A stretch of DNA of 64,000 bases from Gleimia coleocanis DSM 15436 (GCF_000159015.1 NZ_DS999540.1:124001-188000), one strand, 5' to 3'; numbered from the stretch's first letter, positions 52,433 to 61,354 are shown. Program-made: numbers and translations. Notes: generated by a model from the letters alone, not told the origin.

Positions 52433-53881
52433 CTAAACTGGTAGAGCTTTCTTATGTGTGTTATCCCCATCGCGGTTTTCATTATCGGTTACGTAAGTAC
52501 GCGTATCGTTATAGCCCGCATGTGGTGGGTGTACTTGTCCGCGGCCACGAATATCACGGTGGAATGCTCTATACACTTCTGTTTCATGCGCAGCAAACCA
52601 CTGGCCCATTAACGAAGCTAACTCATCACGCACCTTTTCATATGATTCATCATGAACTAGATTATTTAGTTCAGCAGGATCATTTTTTAAGTCGTACAGT
52701 TCCTGTGGCCCGTCAAAACGATCAATGAACTTTAAGTCACCGTAGCGAATCATGCGTCCTCCCCCGTACTCATCGAAAACCATGACGGGTTCATCTGAAT
52801 CGCGGATTTCCCCGCGGGCTAAATCTGCAATTGAACGAGCACCACGTAAAGGATCTTCTGGTGGAGTTATCTCTGCTAGTTCACAAACCGTTTCAAAGAA
52901 GCTACATGCTGAAACATGATCATCTACTTTACGGTACTCATGCTGCCCAGGAAGATGAATGATGAATGGAACTCGCACGGAATTTTCCCAGAAGTTTAAT
53001 GGGAAAGTACCGTTCCCCTTGCCCCAAATGCCATGTTGCCCGCAACTAAAACCGTTATCCGACATGTACATAACCACAGTGTTATCAGCGTAAGCGTTCT
53101 CTTCAAGCGCTTTCAGTATATCGCCCACGGCGTTATCTACACCTGTTAAAGAAGCTGCGTAACCTCTAAGGCTAGGCACTGGGTCTGCGAATGCATCTGC
53201 GAAATCATCATAGTATTTAGTCCACGGGTGGGGTTCTTCTCTTGGGATTGAGGGAAAATCTGTATCCGCGTATAAGTCCATAAGTTCTTGCGGATGGTTA
53301 TTTATCCAAGGTGAATGTGGAGCAGTAAAATTAACCATTAAGAAGAATGGTTTTTCTTCATTAACTGATGCTGCGCTCTGAATGAAATCACAAGCGTTTT
53401 CTGCAATTGCGTCGGTAAAATACTTTGGCTCAGTCGCTTCATTACCATTCTCATCCCAAATGGGAGCGTTATAGTACGGACCGCCTCCATATCTGTGCGC
53501 ATACCAATATGAAAACCCTGGTGCTGGGGTTTGTGAAGTGCCAACATGCCATTTGCCGACCATACCGCAATAGTAGCCGTTATCATCGAGTACTTCCGGT
53601 AAGGTAATGATTCCGTCTAAGAAAGGCTCCTCCAATGCATCTGGATGGCGGCCCCCCACCAGCCAATCGTGGATACCATGTGCCGAAGGCATACGTCCGG
53701 TTAGCAGGGTCCCGCGAGCTGGCGAGCATACTGGTGAGGCACAGTAATAGTTACTGAAGGTGGATGATTCCTTTGAAAGCTGGTCTAGATTTGGAGTCTG
53801 CAATTCAGGCCAGTGTTCGCTCGTTGCCCACGGCCCTTGATCATCCGTTACAAAAATCACAAAGTTTGGTTGTTTGTTCAT
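52433..53881 (-). CDS. Sulfatase, formylglycine-dependent, type I
   Basis: 482 residues. Arylsulfatase-family fold with metal ligands VTDDQG at 11-16 and the maturation motif C52-S-P-A-R, where C52 would become formylglycine. Further motifs GMVGKWHVG and MYMSDNGFSCGQHG carry the metal and substrate residues. It lacks a signal peptide and so acts in the cytoplasm on an imported sulfated compound. The divergent LacI regulator and the adjacent MFS importer support an uptake-and-desulfation cassette. No maturase (FGE or anSME) lies in the window. The substrate is unknown. Confidence 0.88.
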   Translation of the reverse strand: MNKQPNFVIFVTDDQGPWATSEHWPELQTPNLDQLSKESSTFSNYYCASPVCSPARGTLLTGRMPSAHGIHDWLVGGRHPDALEEPFLDGIITLPEVLDDNGYYCGMVGKWHVGTSQTPAPGFSYWYAHRYGGGPYYNAPIWDENGNEATEPKYFTDAIAENACDFIQSAASVNEEKPFFLMVNFTAPHSPWINNHPQELMDLYADTDFPSIPREEPHPWTKYYDDFADAFADPVPSLRGYAASLTGVDNAVGDILKALEENAYADNTVVMYMSDNGFSCGQHGIWGKGNGTFPLNFWENSVRVPFIIHLPGQHEYRKVDDHVSACSFFETVCELAEITPPEDPLRGARSIADLARGEIRDSDEPVMVFDEYGGGRMIRYGDLKFIDRFDGPQELYDLKNDPAELNNLVHDESYEKVRDELASLMGQWFAAHETEVYRAFHRDIRGRGQVHPPHAGYNDTRTYVTDNENRDGDNTHKKALPV

Positions 53882-53946
53882 TTGTGTATCCTTATTTAAG
53901 GGTCCTATAAAAGAATAGAACTCATACTGTGCCGAAGAGAGGGATT

Positions 53947-54942
53947 ATGGCCCGCGCAACTCGTAAGGATGTAGCTACACTCGCTAACGTATCTGTTTCC
54001 ACTGTTTCACATATTATGAATAATCGTGGCGAAGAACTTGGTTTTTCCGCAGATACTGAAGAACGCGTCCGTAAAGCAGCTCAAAAGCTCGGCTACATTC
54101 CGCGGGCATCTGCCCGAAACTTCCGTTATCAAGATAGTAGAGTTATCGCTTTTTTCACTACTGAAGCGCCTTCTTCCCTACGTCTGCCTGTCTTTAATGA
54201 ACTTATCACGAGCGCTATTGAAACAGCCCGTGAGGCAAATTATTTTATTCTTCCAATTCCGGTAAACGATGATCCGTTAGGAACAGTAGCTGGAACGATA
54301 CGGGATATTGAGCTTGCTGGAGCAGTAGTTCGCGACGACGTTCGTCTTCGAGATGCTATTCCTCTCTTACTTAAAAACGATGTGCCCTCAGTTTGGGTGA
54401 ACACTGGTTTACTTGATGCACCGGATCCTCAAACCACCAGTATCGTTGTTGAGGAAGAACCTGGGGTTTTAGAAATGCTCAGTTCTTTCAACGTTTCCAC
54501 TGTGGTTAAGCCGGTTCTAATCAGTGGCCCTGGTAAAGACTCTGGTCGTATTGAGACTTTCTTACAGTACTTCCCTAATGCAGTGAGGGTAAATGCTGGT
54601 GGTTGGTCTTTCCATGATGGTTATGAAGTTGGTGCTGAGGTAGCCGGTTCTGAACCGGATCTAATTTTCGCTGCTAATGATTATCTGGCTTACGGTTTCA
54701 TGTCCTATGCCGCTGATAACAATCTATTTTCCAACGATTTTCCTCGTATTTTCGGCTTTGGTGATGTGGGGGCACTCCCCACATCACCTAACCGATTATC
54801 TTCTATTGAATGGCCTTTAGCTGAAGCGTCACGGTTAGCTGTAGATGTTTTGATTCATCATCTGCGTGATACCGAACCCTTATCTAAAGGTGTTATCCGC
54901 GTGCTTAAGACCTCTGCTCATCCGCGTGAATCTACTCGTTAA
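53947..54942 (+). CDS. LacI family transcription regulator
   Basis: 331 residues from the ATG at 53947 with GAGAGGGA upstream (an in-frame ATG at 53929 is less likely). Helix-turn-helix RKDVATLANVSVSTVSHIMNN at the N-terminus and a periplasmic-binding-like effector domain. It is divergent from the sulfatase gene across 65 bp, and convergent with the MFS gene. It probably represses both; a perfect palindrome upstream of the MFS gene is the best operator candidate. The effector is unknown. Confidence 0.88.
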   Translation: MARATRKDVATLANVSVSTVSHIMNNRGEELGFSADTEERVRKAAQKLGYIPRASARNFRYQDSRVIAFFTTEAPSSLRLPVFNELITSAIETAREANYFILPIPVNDDPLGTVAGTIRDIELAGAVVRDDVRLRDAIPLLLKNDVPSVWVNTGLLDAPDPQTTSIVVEEEPGVLEMLSSFNVSTVVKPVLISGPGKDSGRIETFLQYFPNAVRVNAGGWSFHDGYEVGAEVAGSEPDLIFAANDYLAYGFMSYAADNNLFSNDFPRIFGFGDVGALPTSPNRLSSIEWPLAEASRLAVDVLIHHLRDTEPLSKGVIRVLKTSAHPRESTR

Positions 54943-54953
54943 GTAGGTTTTGA

Positions 54954-56315
54954 CTATTTGGTTTCAGCCAGTTTGCCTTCTGCGACATCTTCGAGGCTTT
55001 CAGCAGTTGATGCCAGCCAAGGGTTAGCCCACACAAGAATGAACATCAGCAGGTACACCAAAGAAAATGGTGCAATAGCGTAATAACCATACTTTGCTAC
55101 CAGGACTGGTACCAGGAAAGATACCGTTGCTGACATTACGCGTGCCATGGACTGAGTGAAGCCAGCGCCGAATCCTCGTAGCTCAGTTGGGTATGCTTCA
55201 ACGGACCAGACGAGTGCCAGCATACCTGGACCGAAGTAAGTGGTGAAGCTCCAGATTACGAATGCTGCGAAAAGGATGACGTTAGAGAGAGCTCCCATCA
55301 GACCCAGAACTGCAGCTACAACTGTGAGGATTGCAGCGGTAATTAACCCAAGGTTACGACGGTTTACTCGGTCAATGAAGTAAGCGCCGATAAAGAGTGC
55401 TAGGAAGGCAACCACGTTTGCTAGTAGTGAGATCAGAAGGTTTGCGGAAGCGGGTACGCCAGCTTCCGCAAAGATTACTGGACCGAGGAATGATACGACA
55501 GGACCGGCAGTTGAGTTAAGCATGAAGAATGCGGTGCAGACCAGTACTCGGCGGCGTGCATCTCCGTGGAATAGTTTCCGGTATTCGCGGTTGGTTTTAC
55601 GAGGGCGGACTTCTTTCATCTCGTCTTCAAGACCGAGTGCACGAATAATTTTCCATGCTTTTTCGGTTTCACCATTTTGAATCAACCAGCGCGGAGATTC
55701 AGGTAGTTTCTTACGTAGAAGTAGAACGATTGCCGCCGGGATTGCAGCGAATACAAACATGCCTCGCCAAATCCAATCGTAGTGTGCTTCCGGAACTACA
55801 GCGTAGAGTGCCATGGCTAGTAGGATAGCGAACATTGCGCCTAGTACCAGCATGATGTTCAGCAGAGAACCGGTAATCCTACCACGACGCGCTTTCGGAG
55901 CGATTTCAGCTAAGTATGCTGATGATGTTGAGAGGTCCATACCGATCGCAACGCCGATGAGGAAGCGTAGTACCCAGAGCATCCAGACTTGTGTAATCGC
56001 ACCTGCAAGAATTGCAGTTACGATGAATACCCAAAGGTTGAATGCGAAGACTTTTTTGCGTCCGATTCGGTCAGACAAGTCACCGAAGAAGATTAAGCCA
56101 ACAGCTGTTCCGATAAATGAGATTGCAACCAAGAGGCCTTTATCTGCTGGGGTTAAAGAGAATGAAGATGATAGGAAGACCATGGCGACACCAATAACTG
56201 CCAGGTCATACCCATCAATGAATTCGCCGAATGCGATTAGGGTTGACGTGTGTTTTTTAATGAATTTTGCGTCTTTTGGCGATATTTCGCCGGTTTCAAG
56301 ATCTGTTGCATGCAT
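54954..56315 (-). CDS. MFS transporter, sugar porter-like
   Basis: 453 residues from the ATG at 56315, preceded by GAGGAGA at 7 nt; an upstream extension to 56408 lacks support. Twelve membrane helices. Motifs GDLSDRIGRKKVFAFNLW between helices 2 and 3 and PESPRWLI after helix 6 are those of the sugar porter/aromatic acid type. It is presumably the importer of the sulfated substrate of the neighbouring sulfatase, or of its product; this is inferred from context. Confidence 0.87.
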   Translation of the reverse strand: MHATDLETGEISPKDAKFIKKHTSTLIAFGEFIDGYDLAVIGVAMVFLSSSFSLTPADKGLLVAISFIGTAVGLIFFGDLSDRIGRKKVFAFNLWVFIVTAILAGAITQVWMLWVLRFLIGVAIGMDLSTSSAYLAEIAPKARRGRITGSLLNIMLVLGAMFAILLAMALYAVVPEAHYDWIWRGMFVFAAIPAAIVLLLRKKLPESPRWLIQNGETEKAWKIIRALGLEDEMKEVRPRKTNREYRKLFHGDARRRVLVCTAFFMLNSTAGPVVSFLGPVIFAEAGVPASANLLISLLANVVAFLALFIGAYFIDRVNRRNLGLITAAILTVVAAVLGLMGALSNVILFAAFVIWSFTTYFGPGMLALVWSVEAYPTELRGFGAGFTQSMARVMSATVSFLVPVLVAKYGYYAIAPFSLVYLLMFILVWANPWLASTAESLEDVAEGKLAETK

Positions 56316-56363
56316 TTTAACTCTCCTCTGAGTTAGGTACACCATTGTATGCTTGCACACTGA

Positions 56364-56381
56364 TATTATCACGTGATAATA
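56364..56381. promoter_or_regulatory. Perfect 18-bp palindrome, probable LacI-type operator
   Basis: TATTATCACGTGATAATA, perfectly symmetric about its centre, 49 bp upstream of the MFS start codon. The even symmetry suits LacI-family dimers. I see no second copy in the sulfatase-lacI gap. Confidence 0.6.
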
Positions 56382-56471
56382 GTCTTCTACAATCACTTTT
56401 GAGCGCAAAATTAAACTAATCTAGAACGTGAAGCACTCCAAAATCAGGAAATAAAAGCTTACAACGAAAAG

Positions 56472-57803
56472 CTACAACAACTCAGCAACCTTAAACGCCA
56501 TCTCCAAAGACTGCTGGTGGTTAAGACGCGGATCAACCAAGGACTCATAGCGTTCTTCCAAATCCAGCTCATTCAAATCAAACGCGCCACCCAGCACCTC
56601 AGTCACATCATCTCCAGTAAGCTCAATGTGTAAACCACCTGCAACTGTACCAACCTGCCGGTGGGCTACGAAAAAGCCCTCTACCTCACGCATAACCGTA
56701 TCAAAATGGCGGGTTTTAATCCCCGAGGATGTATGGATAGTGTTTCCGTGCATTGGGTCAGTCAACCAAGTAACCGCAATCCCCTCAGCCTTAACCCGCT
56801 CTAAAACCGGAGGCAACACGTCTGCAATCTTATCTGCCCCCATGCGAGTAATCACCGTAAACTTACCCGGTTCATTAGCAGGATTAAGCTTGGAAGCTAA
56901 CTGTAAGACATCCTCAGCAGTACCCGTAGGACCAAGTTTCACACCTATTGGGTTACGCACTTTAGAAAGCAGCTCCACATGAGCGCCCTCGGGAATTCGC
57001 GTACGCTCCCCAATCCACAAAAAGTGCCCCGAAGTATTATAAAGCTGCCCCGAAAGCGGATCCTTACGCACCATCGCCGACTCATACTCTAAAAGCAAAG
57101 CCTCATGCGACGCGTAAAAATCCACGTCCTTTAAACCATCAATCTCCGCCCCAGACGCCACCATGAAACGCAACGCCCGTTGAATATCCGCCGCTAAACT
57201 CTCATACCGTGCATACGCTGGATTAGAAGTAAACCCCTCATTCCAGGTATGAACCAAATTCAAATCCGCAAAACCGCCCTTAGTAAAAGCCCGCATCAAG
57301 TTCAACGTCGCTGAACAATGCTGGTACATCTCCAGCAGACGCGCCGGATCCGCCTCACGCTCCGAAGCACTAAAGCCAATCCCATTCACCGCGTCCCCAC
57401 GGTAAGCAGGCAAAGAAACACCCTCACGCGTCTCCAAAGCATTCGTACGCGGCTTCGCATACTGCCCGGCAATACGCCCAATCTTCACAACTGGCAGTGC
57501 CGCACCATAACTTAAGACCACGCCCATTTGCAGCATCGTCTGAATCTTCAAACGAATCTGCGCCTCAGTAGTAGAAGCAAAAGTCTCTGCGCAGTCACCA
57601 CCCATCAAAACGAAACTATCCCCACTCCCCGCGCGGGCAATTTCTTTCGTTAAACGTTCAATCTCCGTGGCAAAAACTAAACCAGGACGCTGCCGCAACA
57701 CCTCAATAATCTGACGTAGCTGGTCTAAATCAGCGTAATCAGGTTGCTGTAAAGCTGGTAGATTACGCCAAGTTTCAAGCGCGTTAGTTTCAGAAATACT
57801 CAT
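56472..57803 (-). CDS. aroG: Class II DAHP synthase
   Basis: 443 residues from ATG 57803. It condenses phosphoenolpyruvate and erythrose-4-phosphate, the entry to aromatic amino acid synthesis. Class II signatures: FVLMGGDCAETFAS (about 78-91), KIGRIAGQYAKPRT, WLTDPMHGNTIHTSSG and GTVAGGLHIELTGDDVTEVLGG. In actinobacteria it normally lies near the Rv2175c/kinase genes; here the sulfatase cassette separates them. A structured leader precedes it. Confidence 0.95.
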   Translation of the reverse strand: MSISETNALETWRNLPALQQPDYADLDQLRQIIEVLRQRPGLVFATEIERLTKEIARAGSGDSFVLMGGDCAETFASTTEAQIRLKIQTMLQMGVVLSYGAALPVVKIGRIAGQYAKPRTNALETREGVSLPAYRGDAVNGIGFSASEREADPARLLEMYQHCSATLNLMRAFTKGGFADLNLVHTWNEGFTSNPAYARYESLAADIQRALRFMVASGAEIDGLKDVDFYASHEALLLEYESAMVRKDPLSGQLYNTSGHFLWIGERTRIPEGAHVELLSKVRNPIGVKLGPTGTAEDVLQLASKLNPANEPGKFTVITRMGADKIADVLPPVLERVKAEGIAVTWLTDPMHGNTIHTSSGIKTRHFDTVMREVEGFFVAHRQVGTVAGGLHIELTGDDVTEVLGGAFDLNELDLEERYESLVDPRLNHQQSLEMAFKVAELL

Positions 57804-57823
57804 TTTTACCACTTCAACTGAAA

Positions 57824-57869
57824 GGGGCTACCGCCCTCCGGGATTCCCCGGTTACAGGGCGATAACCCC
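57824..57869 (-). promoter_or_regulatory. Structured GC-rich leader between pfk and aroG
   Basis: On the minus strand nested pairings: GGGG with CCCC outside, CGCCCT with AGGGCG inside, and CCGGGG with CCCGG at the core. It starts about 20 nt before the aroG start codon and could terminate pfk transcription or control aroG. No T-tract and no leader peptide rich in aromatic codons is seen. Confidence 0.45.
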
Positions 57870-57889
57870 CAACAGTTTATTTAGTTAAA

Positions 57890-59113
57890 TCACTTAACTT
57901 CTGGAGCTGGGGAAACAGCTTCATCGATTTCAGCCATCATTTCACGGAACCAAGGGGTGGTGATGTCGAATGGCTTGTGGCCAGCAATACGCTTGAATGG
58001 GATTGCCTTCAGCTTATCGCCGTCTTCTTCATCGTGGCCAATAACGCCTGGTTCACCGCGGAATGCACATTCAACAGCGTAATCAGTCATAGACTTAATC
58101 AGGCGTAGATCCTCAACGTTAGCTGCAGCAGCACGAGAGAAGTAACCGGACTTCTGAACCATAACCTTTTCAGCGCCGATCTTTTCAGCGAACTGCTTAG
58201 CAAACCAGTTACCTGGGTTGATAGTGTCCAGCTTTACGTGACCGAATGGGTCGCGCTGTACTTCCTGACCGTTAGCTTCCATTTCAGCGATGATTTCAGC
58301 TACGCCAGCACCTTCAGAGAGGAAGATGTTAACGTTGCCGACGCCATCCATAACAGCCTTCAGACGAGCTGCTTCGCGTTCAATCTCGACAGCATCTTCT
58401 GGAATGTAAACAGCGTGGATATCCCAGCGTTCCTTAGACAGGCCCAGTTCTGGAGCCCATTCCTGAGTCTTCCACCAGTCGCGGTACGCCTTAGCTGCAG
58501 CTGCAGTTAGGTAACCACAGTTACGACCCATTACTTCGTGGATGATGAGCATACGTGGGTTGGAGCGGTGTTCGCCAATGATGTTGCGAGCAAACTTAGC
58601 TGCTTCTTCAGCTGCGGTCCAAGCACCCAGGGACTGACGTACTGGAACAACGTCGTTGTCAATGGTCTTTGGCAGACCAACAACAGTCAGCTGGTAGTCG
58701 TTTTCTTCCAGGTAGTGAGCCAGGTCAGCTGCAGTGGTGTTAGTGTCGTCGCCACCAATGGTGTGCAGAACATCAACGCGGTCAGCGCGCAGACGTTCAG
58801 CAGCAACTTCCAGTGGGTCTTCGCCTTCCTTAACCAGACCACGCTTTACCAGGTCCTTAGCGTTGGTGAGCTTTACGCGGGAGTTACCGATTGGGGAACC
58901 ACCGAACTTGTGCAGCAAGCCAGCCTTCTTGCGGGCTTCTTCACCAATCACAATGTAGTTTCCGGTCAACAGACCGTGGTAGCCGTGCTGGTAAGCAATG
59001 ATTTCAATAGATGGGTCCAGCTCGTTGTAACGTTCAATCAGACCGCCAACTGCGGAGGACAAACATGGTGCGAAACCACCAGCAGTCAAAATAGCTACGC
59101 GCTTGATAGACAT
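57890..59113 (-). CDS. pfp: Pyrophosphate-dependent phosphofructokinase
   Basis: 407 residues from the ATG at 59113 (AAAGG upstream). It interconverts fructose-6-phosphate and fructose-1,6-bisphosphate. The phosphoryl-donor motif is GGDDTNT (120-126), where the second Asp marks PPi rather than ATP use (ATP enzymes have GGDGS), followed by PKTIDND (148-154) and MGRNCGYL. PPi enzymes are reversible. The pairing with aroG upstream may matter for carbon flow to aromatic compounds, but they are separated by a hairpin. Confidence 0.92.
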   Translation of the reverse strand: MSIKRVAILTAGGFAPCLSSAVGGLIERYNELDPSIEIIAYQHGYHGLLTGNYIVIGEEARKKAGLLHKFGGSPIGNSRVKLTNAKDLVKRGLVKEGEDPLEVAAERLRADRVDVLHTIGGDDTNTTAADLAHYLEENDYQLTVVGLPKTIDNDVVPVRQSLGAWTAAEEAAKFARNIIGEHRSNPRMLIIHEVMGRNCGYLTAAAAKAYRDWWKTQEWAPELGLSKERWDIHAVYIPEDAVEIEREAARLKAVMDGVGNVNIFLSEGAGVAEIIAEMEANGQEVQRDPFGHVKLDTINPGNWFAKQFAEKIGAEKVMVQKSGYFSRAAAANVEDLRLIKSMTDYAVECAFRGEPGVIGHDEEDGDKLKAIPFKRIAGHKPFDITTPWFREMMAEIDEAVSPAPEVK

Positions 59114-59180
59114 CAAAATACCTTTCGGTTCTCTGCTTATAAGCAAATTGCTTGGAAGCAACTCAACACTAAGTGCAATA

Positions 59181-59948
59181 CTATTCTACCTTGTTTTCAG
59201 GTTCGCTAGTTTCGCCCTTAGACCTATTCTCTGCCTTGGCTCCCGCAGGAACCGGACCGGCAAACTTACCTTCCGCAGCCAACTGTGCTTTCCGGTCTGC
59301 AGCATACATATCAACGTATTCCTGGCCAGACAGCTGCATGATGGCATACATGATTTCATCTGCTACCGCGCGCAGTGCGAAGCGGTCGCGAGACATTCCC
59401 TTATAGCGCGAGAAATCCAACGGATCTCCCACAACAATACCTACCCGGTGGCGGCTCGGAATCTTCTGACCGATTGGCTGCGCAATATTTGAGCCAATCA
59501 TTGCGATTGGGATAACCGGAGCCCCGGATTCTAAAGCTAAACGAGCAACGCCAACTTTACCTTTGTAAAGGCGTCCGTCAGGGCTACGCGTACCCTCTGG
59601 GTAGATGCCGAATAATCCGCCCTCGCGCAAACGAGCCAAACCCGCCTGCAACGCGCCTTCCGCAGCCTGTCCAGAAGAACGATCCACAGGAATCACGCCC
59701 ACGCCCTTCATGAACTTCGCAACCAGGCGTTCTTTCGCAGAATCACTCTTAAAGTAGTCAGATTTGCCGATAAAAACGATTTCACGATCTACCAGCAATG
59801 GTAGGAATACGGAGTCGAACACTGCCAGGTGATTAGAAGCCAGGATAGCTGGACCTTCTGCAGGAATCTTTTCCTTGCCATCAATCCAAGGACGGTAAAT
59901 GGTCTTTAAGACTGGACCTAAACCAGTTTTCAGGGCTTTGTATAGCAC
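59181..59948 (-). CDS. plsC: 1-acyl-glycerol-3-phosphate acyltransferase
   Basis: 255 residues from the GTG at 59948, with AGAAGGA five bases upstream. A longer frame to 60167 is discounted because it would run through the divergent exonuclease gene start. PlsC family: catalytic NHLAVFD (H-x4-D), FPEGTRS-like IYPEGTRSPDGRLYKGKVG, and IPIAMIG. It acylates lysophosphatidate at the inner membrane. The tail (about 220-255) is charged. Confidence 0.9.
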   Translation of the reverse strand: MLYKALKTGLGPVLKTIYRPWIDGKEKIPAEGPAILASNHLAVFDSVFLPLLVDREIVFIGKSDYFKSDSAKERLVAKFMKGVGVIPVDRSSGQAAEGALQAGLARLREGGLFGIYPEGTRSPDGRLYKGKVGVARLALESGAPVIPIAMIGSNIAQPIGQKIPSRHRVGIVVGDPLDFSRYKGMSRDRFALRAVADEIMYAIMQLSGQEYVDMYAADRKAQLAAEGKFAGPVPAGAKAENRSKGETSEPENKVE

Positions 59949-60102
59949 AGTAGTCCTTCTTCCCGGGTCGTGTTTACGAATTACTTTCCAGTAATAGTCT
60001 ATGCTCTTTAGAGGGGATTCTCTGTTTTTCTCCCGCACATTTTTTGTTTGAGCAGATTCCCACCGCGTTGGAATTTTCACCAGTTCTGAGGAGTTTATAA
60101 CT

Positions 60103-60723
60103 GTGAGCGCAGATTTACTTACTGATCCGCAGTTTTTAGAAAACCTTACGCTTGTTTCTGTGGACATTGAGACTACTGGGTTAGGCGATTCTGATGCAAT
60201 TACGGAACTTGCAGCCGTTAAATACCAGAAAGGGCAGGTTGTGGAAACTTTCTCTTCCTTGGTTAATCCTGGCCGCCAGATTCCAGTGTTTATTACTCGT
60301 TTGACGGGTATTGATAATCAGTTGGTAGCTGATGCACCAACGTTAAGGGAAGTACTACCAGTTTTTTTAGAGTTCTGTGATTTTCCGCGTTCTGTCCTGT
60401 TGGCGCATAATGCTCGGTTCGATACGCGTTTCCTGATGAATGCGTGCGCACAGCTGGGACTTGAGTGGCAGTTCCCTGCTTCCATTGACACAGTATTTTT
60501 CTCGAGGGCGTTGCTGCCCCGTCCTCAGGTGCAAAATCACCGGTTAGGCACTTTAGCGCATCATTTTGGGATTAAAAATCCGAATGCTCACCGAGCTTTA
60601 GCTGACGCGTACACCTGTTTGGAACTCTATAAGTGTCTCTTGGATGTGCTCCACGCGGCTGATGGGGTGGAACTTCCCGAGGCGGTGTTTAGGACTCTAA
60701 CTGAAGCAGATATTAACGACTAG
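60103..60723 (+). CDS. DnaQ-like 3'-5' exonuclease
   Basis: 206 residues from GTG with GAGGAG about 10 nt upstream. DEDDh exonuclease: VDIETTGL (Exo I), AHNARFDTRFL (Exo II) and NAHRALADAYTCLELY (Exo III with the catalytic His). Related to the epsilon subunit of DNA polymerase III. Stand-alone forms near the acyltransferase gene are usual in actinobacteria. The substrate (DNA or RNA) is not determined. Confidence 0.92.
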   Translation: MSADLLTDPQFLENLTLVSVDIETTGLGDSDAITELAAVKYQKGQVVETFSSLVNPGRQIPVFITRLTGIDNQLVADAPTLREVLPVFLEFCDFPRSVLLAHNARFDTRFLMNACAQLGLEWQFPASIDTVFFSRALLPRPQVQNHRLGTLAHHFGIKNPNAHRALADAYTCLELYKCLLDVLHAADGVELPEAVFRTLTEADIND

Positions 60724-60734
60724 GCTTTACATTC

Positions 60735-60794
60735 AAACGCGGGAACTCAAGTTCGCGCGCAGACAAAACGCGGGAGCTCCGATTCCCACGCAGG
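60735..60794. repeat. GC-rich intergenic repeat, convergent region 3
   Basis: Two units, AAACGCGGGAACTCAAG with TTCGCGCGCAG, and AAAACGCGGGAGCTCCGATT with CCCACGCAGG. The same words occur at 41.4 and 46.1 kb, always between convergent genes. Confidence 0.7.
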
Positions 60795-60803
60795 AAAGAG
60801 ACG

Positions 60804-60837
60804 AAAAAGGTGCTCTCGAGAATCTCGAGAGCACCTT
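60804..60837. terminator. Bidirectional terminator
   Basis: Fifteen-base arms (60807-60821, 60823-60837), AAGGTGCTCTCGAGA and complement, with A-run on the left that becomes a U-run on the minus strand. It ends the pseudo-receiver gene and backs up the exonuclease gene. Confidence 0.8.
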
Positions 60838-60857
60838 ATAACTATTTAAAACTAAAA

Positions 60858-61256
60858 CTACTTGCGGAGCAGAGCCGCTACTGCATCAGTTAAAGAAACT
60901 GCATCAAATGGGGTCAGCAGCGTTGCGGTAGCACCAGCATACTGTGCCAACCATTCATCTTGCTGACGAGCAACCAGAATCAGAGCTGGAGCAGTACATT
61001 CATTTTCGACTACCAGGCGACGTAGAACTGCCATACCACCAGCTTTCTGAGTTTCCCCATCCAGCACTAAAGCGTCGATTTCGTTCTCAGTAAACTTAGT
61101 GACTGCACCTGCTTCAGTAGCTGCTTCAATCCAGTTAACCTGTGGCAGATCCTTACCTGGGCGAACGCCAACTGCATCCATTACAGCCTGGCGGGTATCA
61201 ATGTTGTCGCTGTATAGCAGCACGTTTACAATGCTACGTTCCTGAGTCTGCGTCAT
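60858..61256 (-). CDS. Response regulator receiver-like protein
   Basis: 132 residues, one CheY-like domain and no output domain. The predicted phosphoacceptor Asp is in DALVLDGETQKAGG (about 67), and SDN near residue 17 replaces the usual acidic pair. The conserved Lys before the last helix is Thr (LLTPFD in place of L-x-KPF). Signalling by phosphorylation is therefore doubtful. No histidine kinase nearby. It follows the FKBP gene on the same strand but is separated by a terminator. Confidence 0.75.
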   Translation of the reverse strand: MTQTQERSIVNVLLYSDNIDTRQAVMDAVGVRPGKDLPQVNWIEAATEAGAVTKFTENEIDALVLDGETQKAGGMAVLRRLVVENECTAPALILVARQQDEWLAQYAGATATLLTPFDAVSLTDAVAALLRK

Positions 61257-61309
61257 TCTTATCCCCTAATGTTGCAGGTTTGGTTTTAGTGTTAAAACCA
61301 GAATCAAAA

Positions 61310-61349
61310 AGTTCGTCTCTAAAATCGTACCTGATTTTAGAGACGAACT
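61310..61349 (-). terminator. Rho-independent terminator of the FKBP gene
   Basis: Seventeen-base perfect arms (61310-61326, 61333-61349) with a 6-nt loop, followed on the minus strand by TTTTTGA. Confidence 0.88.
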
Positions 61350-61354
61350 GCAGT

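Noticed and set aside
57827-57843. CGCCCTCCGG before aroG as a further 12-mer copy
   Set aside because: It has CTCC in place of CTCG, so the core CGAGGGCG is broken; it is part of the GC hairpin instead.
59949-60167. N-terminal extension of the acyltransferase to 60167
   Set aside because: It would overlap the start of the divergent exonuclease gene, adds no family-like sequence, and the GTG at 59948 has a good ribosome site.
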